DNA from: Canna indica
Lineage: Eukaryota; Streptophyta; Magnoliopsida; Zingiberales; Cannaceae
Direction of reading: 5' to 3'
NCBI GenBank assembly: GCA_034359265.1
Contig: CP136893.1
Coordinates: 49,673,501-49,737,500, forward strand
Length of the DNA stretch: 64,000 nucleotides
Shown here: positions 37,505 to 51,777 of the stretch, in pieces
How positions within the stretch are numbered: position 1 is the stretch's first letter
Layout of the letters: every line of letters starts with the position of its first letter
Made by a program: the position numbers and the translations under genes
Notes under the pieces: model-generated
Told to the model about the DNA's origin: nothing
The model's input: only the letters and a program-made list of their open reading frames with translations
Databases searched by the model: none

Positions 37505-40500
37505 GACTCCAGAACATTCACTGTGATGGGAGAAGTTGTTAATCGAGTTATTTTTGACAAACTAATGCAAAGAATTGCACGCTTTTTTGAATAGAATCTT
37601 GAACGAAGCCGACTCATTGAACTTCGGGGTATCAGCTCGAGACGACCAGCAACCTGTGACCTGAGCGACTCCAGAACATTCACTGTGATGGGAGAAGTTG
37701 TTAATCGATTTATTTTTGACAGACTAATGCAAAGAATTGCATGCTTTTTCGAATAGAATCTAGAACGAAGTCGACTGATTGACCTTCGGGGTATCGGCTA
37801 GAAACGCCCAGCAATCTAAGTCGCGAGTGACTCCATAACATTCACTGTGATGGGTGAAGTTGTTAATCTAGATATTTTTGACAGACTAATACAAATAATT
37901 GCATGATTTTTCGAATAGAATCTTGAACGAAGCCGACTGGTTGAACTTCGGGGTATCGGCTAGAAACGCCCAGCAATCTGAGTCCCGAGCGACTCCAGAA
38001 CATTCACTGTGATGGGAGAAGTTGTTAATCGAGTTATTTTTGACAAACTAATACAAATAATTGCACGATTTTTTAAATAGAATCTTGAATGAAGCCAACT
38101 GGTTGAAATTCGGGGTATCGGCTAGAAACGCCCAGCAATCTGAGTCCCGAGCGACTCCAGAACATTCACTGTGATGGGAGAAGTTGTTAATCGAGTTATT
38201 TTTGACAAACTAATGCAAAGAATTGCACGCTTTTTCGAATAGAATCTTGAACGAAGCCGACTCATTGAACTTCGGGGTATCAGCTCGAAACGACCAGCAA
38301 CCTGTGACCTGAGCGACTCCAGAACATTCACTGTGATGGGAGAAGTTGTTAATCGATTTATTTTTGACAGACTAATGCAAAGAATTGCATGCTTTTTCGA
38401 ATAGAATCTAGAACGAAGTCGACTGATTGACCTTCGGGGTATCGGCTAGAAACGCCCAGCAATCTAAGTCGCGAGCGACTCCAGAATATTCACTGTGATG
38501 GGAGAAGTTCTTAATCGAGTTATTTTTGACAAACTAATGCAAAGAATTGCACCGACTGATTGAACTTCGGGGTATCGGTTCGAAACGACTAGAAATCTGA
38601 GTCACAAGCGACTCCAGAACATTCACTGTGATGGGAGAAGTTGTTAATCGATTTATTTTTGACAGACTAATGCAAAGAATTGCACGCTTTTTCGAATAGA
38701 ATCTAGAACGAAGTCAACTGATTGAACTTCGGGGTATCGGTTCGAAACGACCAGAAATCTGAGTCACAAGCGACTCCAGAACATTCACTGTGATGGGAGA
38801 AGTTGTTAATCGATTTATTTTTGACAAACTAATACAAAGAATTGCACACTTTTTCGAATAGAATCTAGAACAAAGTCAACTGATTGACCTTCGGGGTATC
38901 GGCTAGAAACGCCCAGCAATCTGAGTCCCGAGCGACTCCAGAACATTCACTGTGATGGGAGAAGTTGTTAATCGAGTTATTTTTGACAAACTAATGCAAA
39001 GAATTGCACGATTTTTGGAATAGAATCTTGAACGAAGCCAACTGATTGAACTTCGGGGTATCGGTTCGTAACGACCAGAAATCTGAGTCACGAGCGACTC
39101 CAGAACATTCACTGTGATGGTAGAAGTTGTTAATCGAGTTATTTTTGACACACTAATGCAAATAATTGCACGATTTTTTCGAATTGAATCTTGAATGAAG
39201 CCGACTGGTTGAACTTCCGGGTATCGGCAAGAAATGCCCAGCAATCTAAGTCCCGAGCGACTCCAGAACATTCACTGTGATGGTAGAAGTTGTTAATCGA
39301 GTTATTTTTGACAGACTAATGCAAAGAATTGCACGATTTTTCGAATAGATACTTGAACGAAGCCGACTGGTTGAACTTCGGGGTATCGGTTCGAAACGAC
39401 CAGAAATCTGAGTCACAAGCAACTCCAGAACATTCACTGTGATGGGAGAAGTTGTCAATCGATTTATTTTTGACAGACTAATGCAAAGAATTGCACACTT
39501 TTTCGAATAGAATCTTGAACGAAGTCGACTGATTGAACTTCGAAGTATCAGCTCGAAACGACCAGCAATCTAAGTCCCGAGCGACTCCAGAACATTCACT
39601 GTGATGGGAGAAGTTGTTAATCGAGTTATTTTTGACAAACTAATGCAAAGAATTGCACGCTTTTTGGAATAGAATCTTGAACGAAGCCGACTCATTGAAC
39701 TTCGGGGTATCAGCTCGAGACGACCAGCAACCTGTGACCTGAGCGACTCCAGAACATTCACTGTGATGGGAGAAGTTGTTAATCGATTTATTTTTGACAG
39801 ACTAATGCAAAGAATTGCATGCTTTTTCGAATAGAATCTAGAACGAAGTCGACTGATTGACCTTCGGGGTATCGGCTAGAAACGCCCAGCAATCTAAGTC
39901 GCGAGCGACTCCATAACATTCACTGTGATGGGTGAAGTTGTTAATCTAGATATTTTTGACAGACTAATACAAATAATTGCATGATTTTTCGAATAGAATC
40001 TTGAACGAAGCCGACTGGTTGAACTTCGGGGTATCGGCTAGAAACGCCCAGCAATCTGAGTCCCGAGCGACTCCAGAACATTCACTGTGATGGGAGAAGT
40101 TGTTAATCGAGTTATTTTTGACAAACTAATACAAATAATTGCACGATTTTTTGAATAGAATCTTGAATGAAGCCAACTGGTTGAAATTCGGGGTATCGGC
40201 TAGAAACGCCCAGCAATCTGAGTCCCGAGCGACTCCAGAACATTCACTGTGATGGGAGAAGTTGTTAATCGAGTTATTTTTGACAAACTAATGCAAAGAA
40301 TTGCACGCTTTTTCGAATAGAATCTTGAACGAAGCCGACTCATTGAACTTCGGGGTATCAGCTCGAAACGACCAGCAACCTGTGACCTGAGCGACTCCAG
40401 AACATTCACTGTGATGGGAGAAGTTGTTAATCGATTTATTTTTGACAGACTAATGCAAAGAATTGCATGCTTTTTCGAATAGAATCTAGAACGAAGTCGA

Positions 40501-41660
40501 CTGATTGACCTTCGGGGTATCGGCTAGAAACGCCCAGCAATCTAAGTTGCGAGCGACTCCAGAATATTCACTGTGATGGGAGAAGTTCTTAATCGAGTTA
40601 TTTTTGACAAACTAATGCAAAGAATTGCACCGACTGATTGAACTTCGGGGTATCGGTTCGAAACGACCAGAAATCTGAGTCACAAGCGACTCCAGAACAT
40701 TCACTGTGATGGGAGAAGTTGTTAATCGATTTATTTTTGACAGACTAATGCAAAGAATTGCACGCTTTTTCGAATAGAATCTAGAACGAAGTCAACTGAT
40801 TGAACTTCGGGGTATCGGTTCGAAACGACAAGAAATCTGAGTCACAAGCGACTCCAGAACATTCACTGTGATGGGAGAAGTTGTTAATCGATTTATTTTT
40901 GACAAACTAATGCAAAGAATTGCACACTTTTTCGAATAGAATCTAGAACAAAGTCGACTGATTGACCTTCGGGGTATCGGCTAGAAACGCCCAGCAATCT
41001 GAGTCCCGAGCGACTCCAGAACATTCACTGTGATGGGAGAAGTTGTTAATCGAGTAATTTTTGACAAACTAATGCAAAGAATTGCACGATTTTTGGAATA
41101 GAATCTTGAACGAAGCCAACTGATTGAACTTCGGGGTATCGGTTCGTAACGACCAGAAATCTGAGTCACGAGCGACTCCAGAACATTCACTGTGATGGTA
41201 GAAGTTGTTAATCGAGTTATTTTTGACACACTAATGCAAATAATTGCACGATTTTTTCGAATTGAATCTTGAATGAAGCCGACTGGTTGAACTTCCGGGT
41301 ATCGGCAAGAAATGCCCAGCAATCTAAGTCCCGAGCGACTCCAGAACATTCACTGTGATGGTAGAAGTTGTTAATCGAGTTATTTTTGACAGACTAATGC
41401 AAAGAATTGCACGATTTTTCGAATAGATACTTGAACGAAGCCGACTGGTTGAACTTCGGGGTATCGGTTCGAAACGACCAGAAATCTGAGTCACAAGCAA
41501 CTCCAGAACATTCACTGTGATGGGAGAAGTTGTCAATCGATTTATTTTTGAGAGACTAATGCAAAGAATTGCACACTTTTTCGAATAGAATCTAGAACGA
41601 AGTCGACTGATTGAACTTCGAAGTATCAGCTCGAAACGACCAGCAATCTAAGTCCCGAGC
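37505..41660. repeat. HOR 13-mer, 2078 bp, two tandem copies
   Basis: A B D E A B S C I J K G L at 37505-39582 and 39583-41660. L has 'gttgtcaatcg', 'cttcgaagtatcagc' and 'caatctaagtcccgagc'. K is 163 bp in both copies (39096-39258 and 41174-41336), with the extra T kept. Only one short monomer occurs per 2-kb unit, far fewer than on the left. Confidence 0.92.
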
Positions 41661-44600
41661 GACTCCAGAACATTCACTGTGATGGGAGAAGTTGTTAATC
41701 GAGTTATTTTTGACAAACTAATGCAAAGAATTGCACGCTTTTTGGAATAGAATCTTGAACGAAGCCGACTGATTGAACTTCGGGGTATCGGTTCGAAACG
41801 ACCTAAAATCTGAGTCCCGAGCGACTCCAGAACATTCACTGTGATGGGAAAAGTTGTTAATCGAGTTATTTTTGACAAACTAAAGCTAAGAATTGCACGC
41901 TTTTTGGAATAGAATCTTGAATGAAGCCGACTGTTTGAACTTCGGGGTATCGACAAGAAGCGCCCAACAATCAAAGTCCCGAGTGACTCCAGAACATTCA
42001 CTGTGATGGTAGAAGTTGTTAATCGAGTTATTTTTGACTGACTAATGCAAAGAATTGCACGCTTTTTCGAATAGAATCTAGAACGAATTCGACTGATTGA
42101 CCTTCGGGGTATCGGCTAGAAACGCCCAGCAATCTAAGTCGCGAGCGACTCCTGAACATTCACTGTGATGGGAGAAGTTATTAATCTAGATATTTTTGAC
42201 AGACTAATACAAATAATTGCACGATTTTTTGAATAGAATCTTGAACGAAGCCGACTGGTTGAACTTCGGGGTATCGGCTAGAAACGCCCAGCAATCTGAG
42301 TCCCGAGCGATTCCAGAACATTCACTGTGATGGGAGAAGTTGTTAATCGAGTTATTTTTGACAAACTAATACAAATAATTGCATGATTTTTCGAATAGAA
42401 TCTTGAACGAAGCCGACTGATTGACCTTCGGGGTATCGGCTACAAACGCCCAGCAATCTAAGTCGCGAGCGACTCCAGAATATTCACTGTGATGGGAGAA
42501 GTTGTTAATCGAGTTATTTTTGACAAACTAATGCAAAGAATTGCACCGACTGATTGAACTTCGGGGTATCGATTCAAAACGATGAGAAATCTGAGTCACA
42601 AGCGACTCCAAAACATTCACTGTGATGGGAGAAGTTGTTAATCGATTTATTTTTGACAAACTAATACAAATAATTGCACGATTTTTTGAATAGAATCTTG
42701 AACGAAGCCGACTGGTTGAACTTCGGGGTATCGGCTAGAAACGCCCAGCAATCTGAGTCCCGAGCGACTCCAGAACATTCACTGTGATGGGAGAAGTTGT
42801 TAATCGAGTTATTTTTGACAAACTAATACAAATAATTGCACGATTATTTGAATAGAATCTTGAATGAAGCCAACTGGTTGAAATTCGGGGTATCGGCTAG
42901 AAACGCCCAGCAATCTGAGTCCCGAGCGACTCCAGAACATTCACTGTGATGGGAGAAGTTGTTAATCGAGTTATTTTTGACAAACTAATGCAAAGAATTG
43001 CACGCTTTTTCGAATAGAATCTTGAACGAAGCCGACTCATTGAACTTCGGGGTATCAGCTCGAAACGACCAGCAACCTGTGACCTGAGCGACTCCAGAAC
43101 ATTCACTGTGATGGGAGAAGTTGTTAATCGATTTATTTTTGACAGACTAATGCAAAGAATTGCATGCTTTTTCGAATAGAATCTAGAACGAAGTCGACTG
43201 ATTGACCTTCGGGGTATCGGCTAGAAACGCCCAGCAATCTAAGTCGCGAGCGACTCCAGAATATTCACTGTGATGGGAGAAGTTGTTATTCGAGTTATTT
43301 TTGACAAACTAATGCAAAGAATTGCACCGACTGATTGAACTTCGGGGTATCGGTTCGAAACGACCAGAAATCTGAGTCACAAGCGACTCCAGAACATTCA
43401 CTGTGATGGGAGAAGTTGTTAATCGATTTATTTTTGACAGACTAATGCAAAGAATTGCACGCTTTTTCGAATAGAATCTAGAACGAAGTCAACTGATTGA
43501 ACTTCGGGGTATCGGTTCGGAACGACCAGAAATCTGAGTCACAAGCGACTCCAGAACATTCACTGTGATGGGAGAAGTTGTTAATCGATTTATTTTTGAC
43601 AGACTAATGCAAAGAATTACACGCTTTTTCGAATAGAATCTAGAACAAAGTCGACTGATTGACCTTCGGGGTATCGGCTAGAAACGCCCAGCAATCTGAG
43701 TCCCGAGCGACTCCAGAACATTCACTGTGATGGGAGAAGTTGTTAATCGAGTTATTTTTGACAAACTAATGCAAAGAATTGCACGATTTTTGGAATAGAA
43801 TCTTGAACGAAGCCAACTGATTGAACTTCGGGGTATCGGTTCGTAACGACCAGAAATCTGAGTCACGAGCGACTCCAGAACATTCACTGTGATGGTAGAA
43901 GTTGTTAATCGAGTTATTTTTGACACACTAATGCAAATAATTGCACGATTTTTCGAATTTAATCTTGAATGAAGCCGACTGATTGAACTTCGGGGTATCG
44001 GCTGGAAATGCCCAGCAATCTGAGTCCCGAGCGACTCCAGAACATTCACTGTGATGGGAGAAGTTGTTAATCTAGATATTTTTGACAGACTAATACAAAT
44101 AATTGCACGATTTTTCAAATTGAATCTTGAACGAAGCCGACTGGTTGAACTTCGGGGTATCGGCTAGAAACGCCGAGCAATCTGAGTCCCGAGCGACTTC
44201 AGAACATTCACAGTGATGGGAGAAGTTGTTAATCGAGTTATTTTTGACAAACTAATGCAAAGAATTGCACGCTTTTTCGAATAGAATCTTGAACGAAGCC
44301 GTCTGATTGAACTTCGGGGTATCAGCTCGAAACGACCAGCAATCTGTGACCTGAGAGACTCAAGAACATTCACTGTGATGGGAGAAGTTGTTAATCGAGT
44401 TATTTTTGACAAACTAATGCAAAGAATTGCATGATTTTTTCGAATTGAATCTTGAATGAAGCCGACTGGTTGAACTTCCGGGTATCGGCAAGAAATGCCC
44501 AGCAATCTAAGTCCCGAGCGACTCCAGAACATTCACTGTGATGGTAGAAGTTGTTAATCGAGTTATTTTTGACAGACTAATGCAAAGAATTGCACGATTT

Positions 44601-46272
44601 TTCGAATAGATACTTGAACGAAGCCGACTGGTTGAACTTCGGGGTATCGGTTCAAAACGACCAGAAATCTGAGTCACAAGCAACTCCAGAACATTCACTG
44701 TGATGGGAGAAGTTGTCAATCGATTTATTTTTGACAGACTAATGCAAAGAATTGCACACTTTTTCGAATAGAATCTAGAACGAAGTCGACTGATTGAACT
44801 TCGAAGTATCAGCTCGAAACGACCAGCAATCTAAGTCCCGAGCGACTCCAGAACATTCACTGTGATGGGAGAAGTTGTTAATCGAGTTATTTTTGACAAA
44901 CTAATGCAAAGAATTGCACGCTTTTTGGAATAGAATCTTGAACGAAGCCGACTGATTGAACTTCGGGGTATCGGTTCGAAACGACCTGAAATCTGAGTCC
45001 CGAGCGACTCCAGAACATTCACTGTGATGGGAGAAGTTGTTAATCGAGTTATTTTTGACAAACTAAAGCTAAGAATTGCACGCTTTTTGGAATAGAATCT
45101 TGAATGAAGCCGACTGTTTGAACTTCGGGGTATCGACAAGAAGCGCCCAACAATCAAAGTCCCGAGCGACTCCAGAACATTCACTGTGATGGTAGAAGTT
45201 GTTAATCGAGTTATTTTTGACTGACTAAAGCAAAGAATTGCACGCTTTTTCGAATAGAATCTAGAACGAATTCGACTGATTGACCTTCGGGGTATCGGCT
45301 AGAAACGCCCAGCAATCTAAGTCGCGAGCGACTCCTGAACATTCACTGTGATGGGAGAAGTTATTAATCTAGATATTTTTGACAGACTAATACAAATAAT
45401 TGCACGATTTTTTGAATAGAATCTTGAACGAAGCCGACTGGTTGAACTTCGGGGTATCGGCTAGAAACGCCCAGCAATCTGAGTCCCGAGCGACTCCAGA
45501 ACATTCACTGTGATGGGAGAAGTTGTTAATCGAGTTATTTTTGACAAACTAATACAAATAATTGCATGATTTTTCGAATAGAATCTTGAACGAAGCCGAC
45601 TGATTGACCTTCGGGGTATCGGCTACAAACGCCCAGCAATCTAAGTCGCGAGCGACTCCAGAATATTCACTGTGATGGGAGAAGTTGTTAATCGAGTTAT
45701 TTTTGACAAACTAATGCAAAGAATTGCACCGACTGATTGAACTTCGGGGTATCGGTTCAAAACGACCAGAAATCTGAGTCACAAGCGACTCCAGAACATT
45801 CACTGTGATGGGAGAAGTTGTTAATCGATTTATTTTTGACAGACTAATGCAAAGAATTGCACGCTTTTTTGAATAGAATCTAGAACGAAGTCGACTGATT
45901 GAACTTCGGGGTATCGGTTCGAAACGACCAGAAATCTGAGTCACAAGCGACTCCAGAACATTCACTATGATGGGAGAAGTTGTTAATCGATTTATTTTTG
46001 ACAGACTAATGCAAAGAATTGCACGCTTTTTCGAATAGAATCTAGAACAAAGTCGACTGATTGACCTTCGGGGTATCGGCTAGAAACGCCCAGCAATCTG
46101 AGTCCCGAGCGACTCTAGAACATTCACTGTGATGGGAGAAGTTGTTAATCGAGTTATTTTTGACAAACTAATGCAAAGAATTGCACGATTTTTGGAATAG
46201 AATCTTGAACGAAGCCAACTGATTGAACTTCTGGGTATCGGTTCGTAACGACCAGAAATCTGAGTCACGAGC
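41661..46272. repeat. HOR 20-mer, 3183 bp, one full and one partial copy
   Basis: M N O D D' S A'' E A B S C I J K' D A K G L occupies 41661-44843. A second copy starts at 44844 (M N O D D' S) and diverges after the S at 45654-45786. N has 'aaactaaagctaagaattg' and 'cgacaagaagcgccc'; O has 'gactgacta' and 'cgaattcgactg'. K-type monomers supply a 163-bp member (44357-44519). Confidence 0.88.
45654..45786. repeat. Last short (133-bp) monomer in the window
   Basis: This is the 73rd and final S copy. No 29-bp-deleted monomer was found in the remaining 18.2 kb, whereas S makes up roughly a third of monomers in the first 30 kb. Confidence 0.9.
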
Positions 46273-48218
46273 GACTCCAGAACATTCGCTGTGATGGTAG
46301 AAGTTGTTAATCGAGTTATTTTTGACAGACTAATGCAAATAATTGCACGATTTTTCGAATTGAATCTTGAACGAAGCCGACTGATTGAACTTCGGGGTAT
46401 CGGCTGGAAATGCCCTGCAATCTGAGTCCCGAGCGACTCCAGAACATTCACTGTGATGGGAGAAGTTGTTAATCGATTTATTTTTGACAGACTAATGCAA
46501 AGAATTGCACGCTTTTTCGAATAGAATCTAGAACGAAGTCGACCGATTGACCTTCGGGGTATCGGCTAGAAACGCCCAGCAATCTGAGTCCCGAGCGACT
46601 CTAGAACATTCACTGTGATGGGAGAAGTTGTTAATCGAGTTATTTTTGACAAACTAATGCAAAGAATTCCACGATTTTTGGAATAGAATCTTGAACGAAG
46701 CCGTCTGATTGAACTTCAGGGTATCAGCTCGAAACGACCATCAATCTGTGACCCGAGCGACTCCAGATTATTCACTGTGATGGGAGAAGTTGTTAAACGA
46801 GTTATTTTTGACAAACTAATGCAAAGAATTGCACGATTTTTTCGAATTGAATCTTGAATGAAGCCGACTGGTTGAACTTCCGGGTATTGGCTAGAAACGC
46901 ACAGCAATCTAAGTCCCGAGCGACTCCAGAACAATCACTGTGATGGTAGAACTTGTTAATCGAGTTATTTTTGACAGACTAATTCAAAGAATTGCACGAT
47001 TTTTCGAATAGATACTTGAACGAAGCCGACTGGTTGAACTTCAGGGTATCGGTTCAAAACGACCAGAAATCTGAGTCACAAGCGACTCCAGAACATTCAC
47101 TGTGATGGGAGAAGTTGTCAATCGATTTATTTTTGACAGACTAATGCAAAGAATTGCATACTTTTTCGAATAGAATCTAGAACGAAGTCGACTGATTGAA
47201 CTTCGAAGTATCAGCTCGAAACGACCAGCAATCTAAGTCCCGAGCGACTCCAGAACATTCACTGTGATGGTAGAAGTTGTTAATCGAGTTATTTTTGACA
47301 GACTAATGCAAATAATTGCACGATTTTCCGAATTGAATCTAGAACGAAGCCGACTGATTGAACTTCGGGGTATCGGCTAGAAATGCCCTGCAATCTGAGT
47401 CCGGAGCGACTCCAGAACATTCACTGTGATGGGAGAAGTTGTTAATCGATTTATTTTTGACAGACTAATGCAAAGAATTGCACGCTTTTTCGAATAGAAT
47501 CTAGAACGAAGTTGACCGATTGACCTTCGGGGTATCGGCTAGAAACGCCCTGCAATCTGAGTCCCGAGCGACTCTAGAACATTCACTGTGATGGGAGAAG
47601 TTGTTAATCGAGTTATTTTTGACAAACTAATGCAAAGAATTGCACGATTTTTGGAATAGAATCTTGAACGAAGCCGTCTGATTGAACTTCGGGGTATCAG
47701 CTCGAAACAACCAGCAATCTGTGACCCGAGCGACTCCAGATTATTCACTGTGATGGGAGAAGTTGTTAAACGAGTTATTTTTGACAAACTAATGCAAAGA
47801 ATTGCATGATTTTTTCGAATTGAATCTTGAATGAAGCCGACTAGTTGAACTTCCGGGTATCGGCTAGAAACGCCCAGCAATCTAAGTCCCGAGCGACTCC
47901 AGAACATTCACTGTGATGGTAGAAGTTGTTAATCGAGTTATTTTTGACAGACTAATGCAAAGAATTGCACGATTTTTCGAATAGATACTTGAACGAAGCC
48001 GACTGGTTGAACTTCGGGGTATCGGTTCGAAACGACCAGAAATCTGAGTCACAAGCGACTCCAGAACATTCACTGTGATGGGAGAAGTTGTCAATCGATT
48101 TATTTTTGACAGACTAATGCAAAGAATTGCACACTTTTTCGAATAGAATCTAGAACGAAGTCGACTGATTGAACTTCGAAGTATCAGCTCGAAACGACCA
48201 GCAATCTAAGTCCCGAGC
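46273..48218. repeat. HOR 6-mer, 973 bp, two tandem copies
   Basis: K' B J' K G L at 46273-47245 and 47246-48218. Each contains a 163-bp K (46759-46921 and 47732-47894). J' has 'gccgtctgattg' and 'gattattcactg' follows it. The copies differ by scattered substitutions, so they are older than the left-hand tandems. Confidence 0.88.
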
Positions 48219-50480
48219 GACTCCAGAACATTCACTGTGATGGGAGAAGTTGTTAATCGAGTTATTTTTGACAAACTAATGCAAAGAATTGCACGCTTTT
48301 TGGAATAGAATCTTGAACGAAGCCGACTGATTGAACTTCGGGGTATCAGTTCGAAACGACCAGAAATCTGAGTCACAAGCGACTCCAGAACATTCACTGT
48401 GATGGGAGAAGTTGTCAACCGATTTATTTTTGACAGACTAATGCAAAGAATTGCACGATTTTTCGAATAGAATCTATAACGAAGTCAACTGATTGACCTT
48501 CGGGGTATCGGCTAGAAATGCCCAGCAATCTGAGTACCGAGCGACTCCAGAACATTCACTGTGATGGGAGAAGTTGTCAACCGATTTATTTTTGACAGAC
48601 TAATGCAAAGAATTGCACCATTTTTCGAATTGAATCTTGAACGAAGCCGACTGATTGAACTTCGGGGTATCGGCTGGAAATCCCAGCAATCTGAGTCCCG
48701 AGAGACTCCAGAACATTCACTGTGATGGGACAAGTTGTTAATCGAGTTCTTTTTGACAAACTAATGCAAAATATTGCACGATTTTTCGAATAGAATCTTC
48801 AACGAAGCCGTCTGGTTGAACTTCGGGGTATCGGCTAGAAATGCCTAACGATCTGAGTCCCGCGCGACTCTAGAACATTCACTATGATGGGAGAAGTTGT
48901 TAATCGAGTTATTTTTGACAAACTAATGCTAAGAATTGCGCGCTTTTTCGAATAGAATCTTGAACGAAGCCGACTGATTGAACTTCGGGGTATCAGCTCA
49001 AAACGACCAGCAATCTGTGACCCGAGCGACTCCAGAACATTCACTGTGATGGGAGAAGTTGTTAATCGAGTTATTTTTGATAGACTAATGCGAAGAATTG
49101 CACGATTTTTCGAATAGAATCTTGAACGGACTGATTGAACTTCGGGGTATCGGCTCGAAACGATCAGCAATCTGTTACCCGAGCGACTCCAGAACATTCA
49201 CTGTGGTGGGAGAAGTTATTAATCGAGTTATTTTTGACAAACTAAGGCAAAGAATTGCACGCTTTTTGTAATAGAATCTTCAACGAAGCCGACTGATTGA
49301 ACTTCGGGGTATCGATTCGAAACGACCAGAAATCTGAGTCCCGAGCGACTTCAGAACATTCACTGTGATGGGAGAAGTTGTTAATCGAGTTATTTTTGAT
49401 AGACAAATGCAAAGAATTGCATGATTTTTCGAATAGAATCTTGAACGAAGCCGACTGATTGAACTTCGGGGTATCGGCTAGAAATGCCCAGCAATCTGAG
49501 TCCCGAGCGACTCCAGAACATTCACTGTGATGGGAGAAGTTGTTAATCGAGTTATTTTTGACAGACTAATGCAAATAATTGCACGATTTTTCGAATAGAA
49601 TCTTGAACGAAACCGACTCATTGAACTTCGGGGTATCAGCTAGAAATGCCCAGCAATTTGAGTCCCGAGCGACTTCATAACATTCACTGTGACGGGAGAA
49701 GTTGTTAATCGAGTTATTTTTGACTCACCAACGCAAAGAATTGCACGATTATTCGAATAGAATCTTGAACGAAGCCGACTGATTGAACTTCGAGGTATCA
49801 GCTCGAAACGACCAGCAATCTGTGACCCGAGCGACTCCAGAACATTCACTGTGATGGGAGAAGTTGTTAATCGAGTTATTTTTGACAAACTAATGCAAAG
49901 AATTACACGCTTTTTGGAATAGAATCTTGAACGAAGCCGACTGATTGAACTTCGGGGTATCGGTTCGAAATGACCAGAAATCTGAGTCACAAGCGACTCC
50001 AGAACATTCACTGTGATGGGAGAATTTGTCAATCGAGTTATTTTTTATAGACTAATGCAAAGAATTGCACGATTTTTCGAAGAGAATCTTGAACGAAGCT
50101 GACTGATTGAAGTTCGAAGTATCAGCTCGAAACGACCAGCAATCTGTGACCCGAGCGACTCCAGAACATTCACTATGATGGGAGAAGTTGTTAATCGAGT
50201 TATTTTTGACAAACTAATGCAAAGAATTGCACTCTTTTTGGAATAGAATCTTGAACGACGCCGACTGATTGAACTTCGGGGTATCGGTTCGAAACGACCA
50301 GAAATCTGAGTCACAAGCGACTCCAGAACATTCACTGTGATGGGAGAAGTTGTCAACCGATTTATTTTTGACAGACTAATGCAAAGAATTGCACGATTTT
50401 TCGAATAGAATCTAGAACGAAGTCGACTGATTGACCTTCGGGGTATCGGCTAGAAACGCCCAGCAATCTAAGTCCCGAGC
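48219..50480. repeat. Diverged, weakly ordered monomers (14)
   Basis: Starts at 48219, 48381, 48543, 48704, 48866, 49028, 49185, 49347, 49509, 49671, 49833, 49995, 50157 and 50319. I could not assign a clean HOR. It includes a 161-bp monomer (48543, one base lost in 'ggaaatcccagc') and a 157-bp monomer (49028). It has many private substitutions and contains no gene. Confidence 0.85.
49028..49184. repeat. 157-bp monomer with 5-bp deletion
   Basis: 'cttgaacggactgattg' replaces 'cttgaacgaagccgactg', losing five bases near 49128. No other monomer shares this deletion, so it has not been amplified. Confidence 0.88.
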
Positions 50481-51615
50481 GACTCCAGAACATTCACTGT
50501 GATGGGAGAAGTTGTTAATCTAGATATTTTTGACAGACTAATACAAATAATTGCACGATTTTTCGAATAGAATCTTGAATGAAGCCGACTGGTTGAACTT
50601 CGGGGTATCGGCTAGAAATGACCAGCAATCCGAGTCCCGAGTGACTCCAGAACATTCACTGTGATGGGAGAAGTTGTTAATCAAGTTATTTTTGACAAAC
50701 TAATGCAAAGAATTGCACGCTTTTTCGAATAGAATCTTGAATGAAGCCGACTGATTGAACTTCGGGGTATCAGCTCGAAACGACCAGCAATCTGTGACCC
50801 GAGCGACTCCAGAACATTCACTGTGATGGGAGAAGTTGTTAATCGAGTTATTTTTGACAAACTAATGCAAAGAATTGCACGATTTTTTCGAATAGAATCT
50901 TGAATGAAGCCGACTGGTTGAACTTCGGGGTATCGGCACGAAACGCCCAGCAATCTAAGTCCCGAGCGACTCCAGAACATTCACTGTGATCGTAGAAGTT
51001 GTTAATCGAGTTATTTTTGACAGACTAATGCAAAGAATTGCACGATTTTTTGAATAGATACTTGAACGAAGTCGACTGGTTGAGCTTCGGGGTATCGGCT
51101 AGAAACCCCCAGAAATCTAAGACACGAGCGACTCCTAAACATTCACTGTGATGGGAGAAGTTGTTAATCGAGTTATTATTGATAGACTAATGCAAAGAAT
51201 TGCACGATTTTTCGAAGAGAATCTTGAACGAAGCCGACTAAGTGAACTTCGAGGTATCAGCTCGAAACGACCAGCAATCTGTGACTCGAGCGACTCCAGA
51301 ACATTCACTGTGATGGGATAAGTTGTTAATCGAGTTATTTTTGACAAACTAATGCAAAGAATTGCACGATTTTTGGAATAGAATCTTGAACGAAGCCGAC
51401 TGATTGAACTTCGGGGTATCGGTTTGAAACAACCAGAAATCTGAGTCACAAGCGACTCCAGAACATTCATTGTGATGGGAGAAGTTGTTAATTGATTTAT
51501 TTTTGACAGACTAATGCAAGGAATTGCACGCTTTTTCGAAAAGAATCTAGAACAAAGTCGACTGATTGACCTTCGGGGTATCGGCTAGAAACGCCCAGCA
51601 ATCTAAGTCCCGAGC

Positions 51616-51777
51616 GACTACAGAACATTCACTGTGATGGGAGAAGTTGTTAATCTAGATATTTTTGACAGACTAATACAAATAATTGCACGCTTTTTCG
51701 AATAGAATCTTGAATGAAGCCGACTGATTGAACTTCGGGGTATCAGCTCGAAACGACCAACAATCTGTGACCCGAGC
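51616..51777. repeat. D/A hybrid monomer
   Basis: The left half is D type ('ctagatatttttgac', 'aatacaaataattgcacg') and the right half A type ('gattgaacttcggggtatc', 'agctcgaaacgacc', 'caatctgtgacccgagc'). The flanking units have D and A as separate adjacent monomers (50481/50643 and 52589/52750). This copy is thus shorter by one monomer, as expected from an in-register unequal crossover between D and A. Confidence 0.85.

Noticed and set aside
43678..44118. Minus-strand open frame of 146 codons, the longest of many similar ones (for example 29311-29709)
   Set aside because: These frames are repeats of one 54-codon satellite reading that stays open by chance because 162 is divisible by 3. They break at each 133-bp monomer, recur dozens of times, and have no start context or non-repeat sequence.
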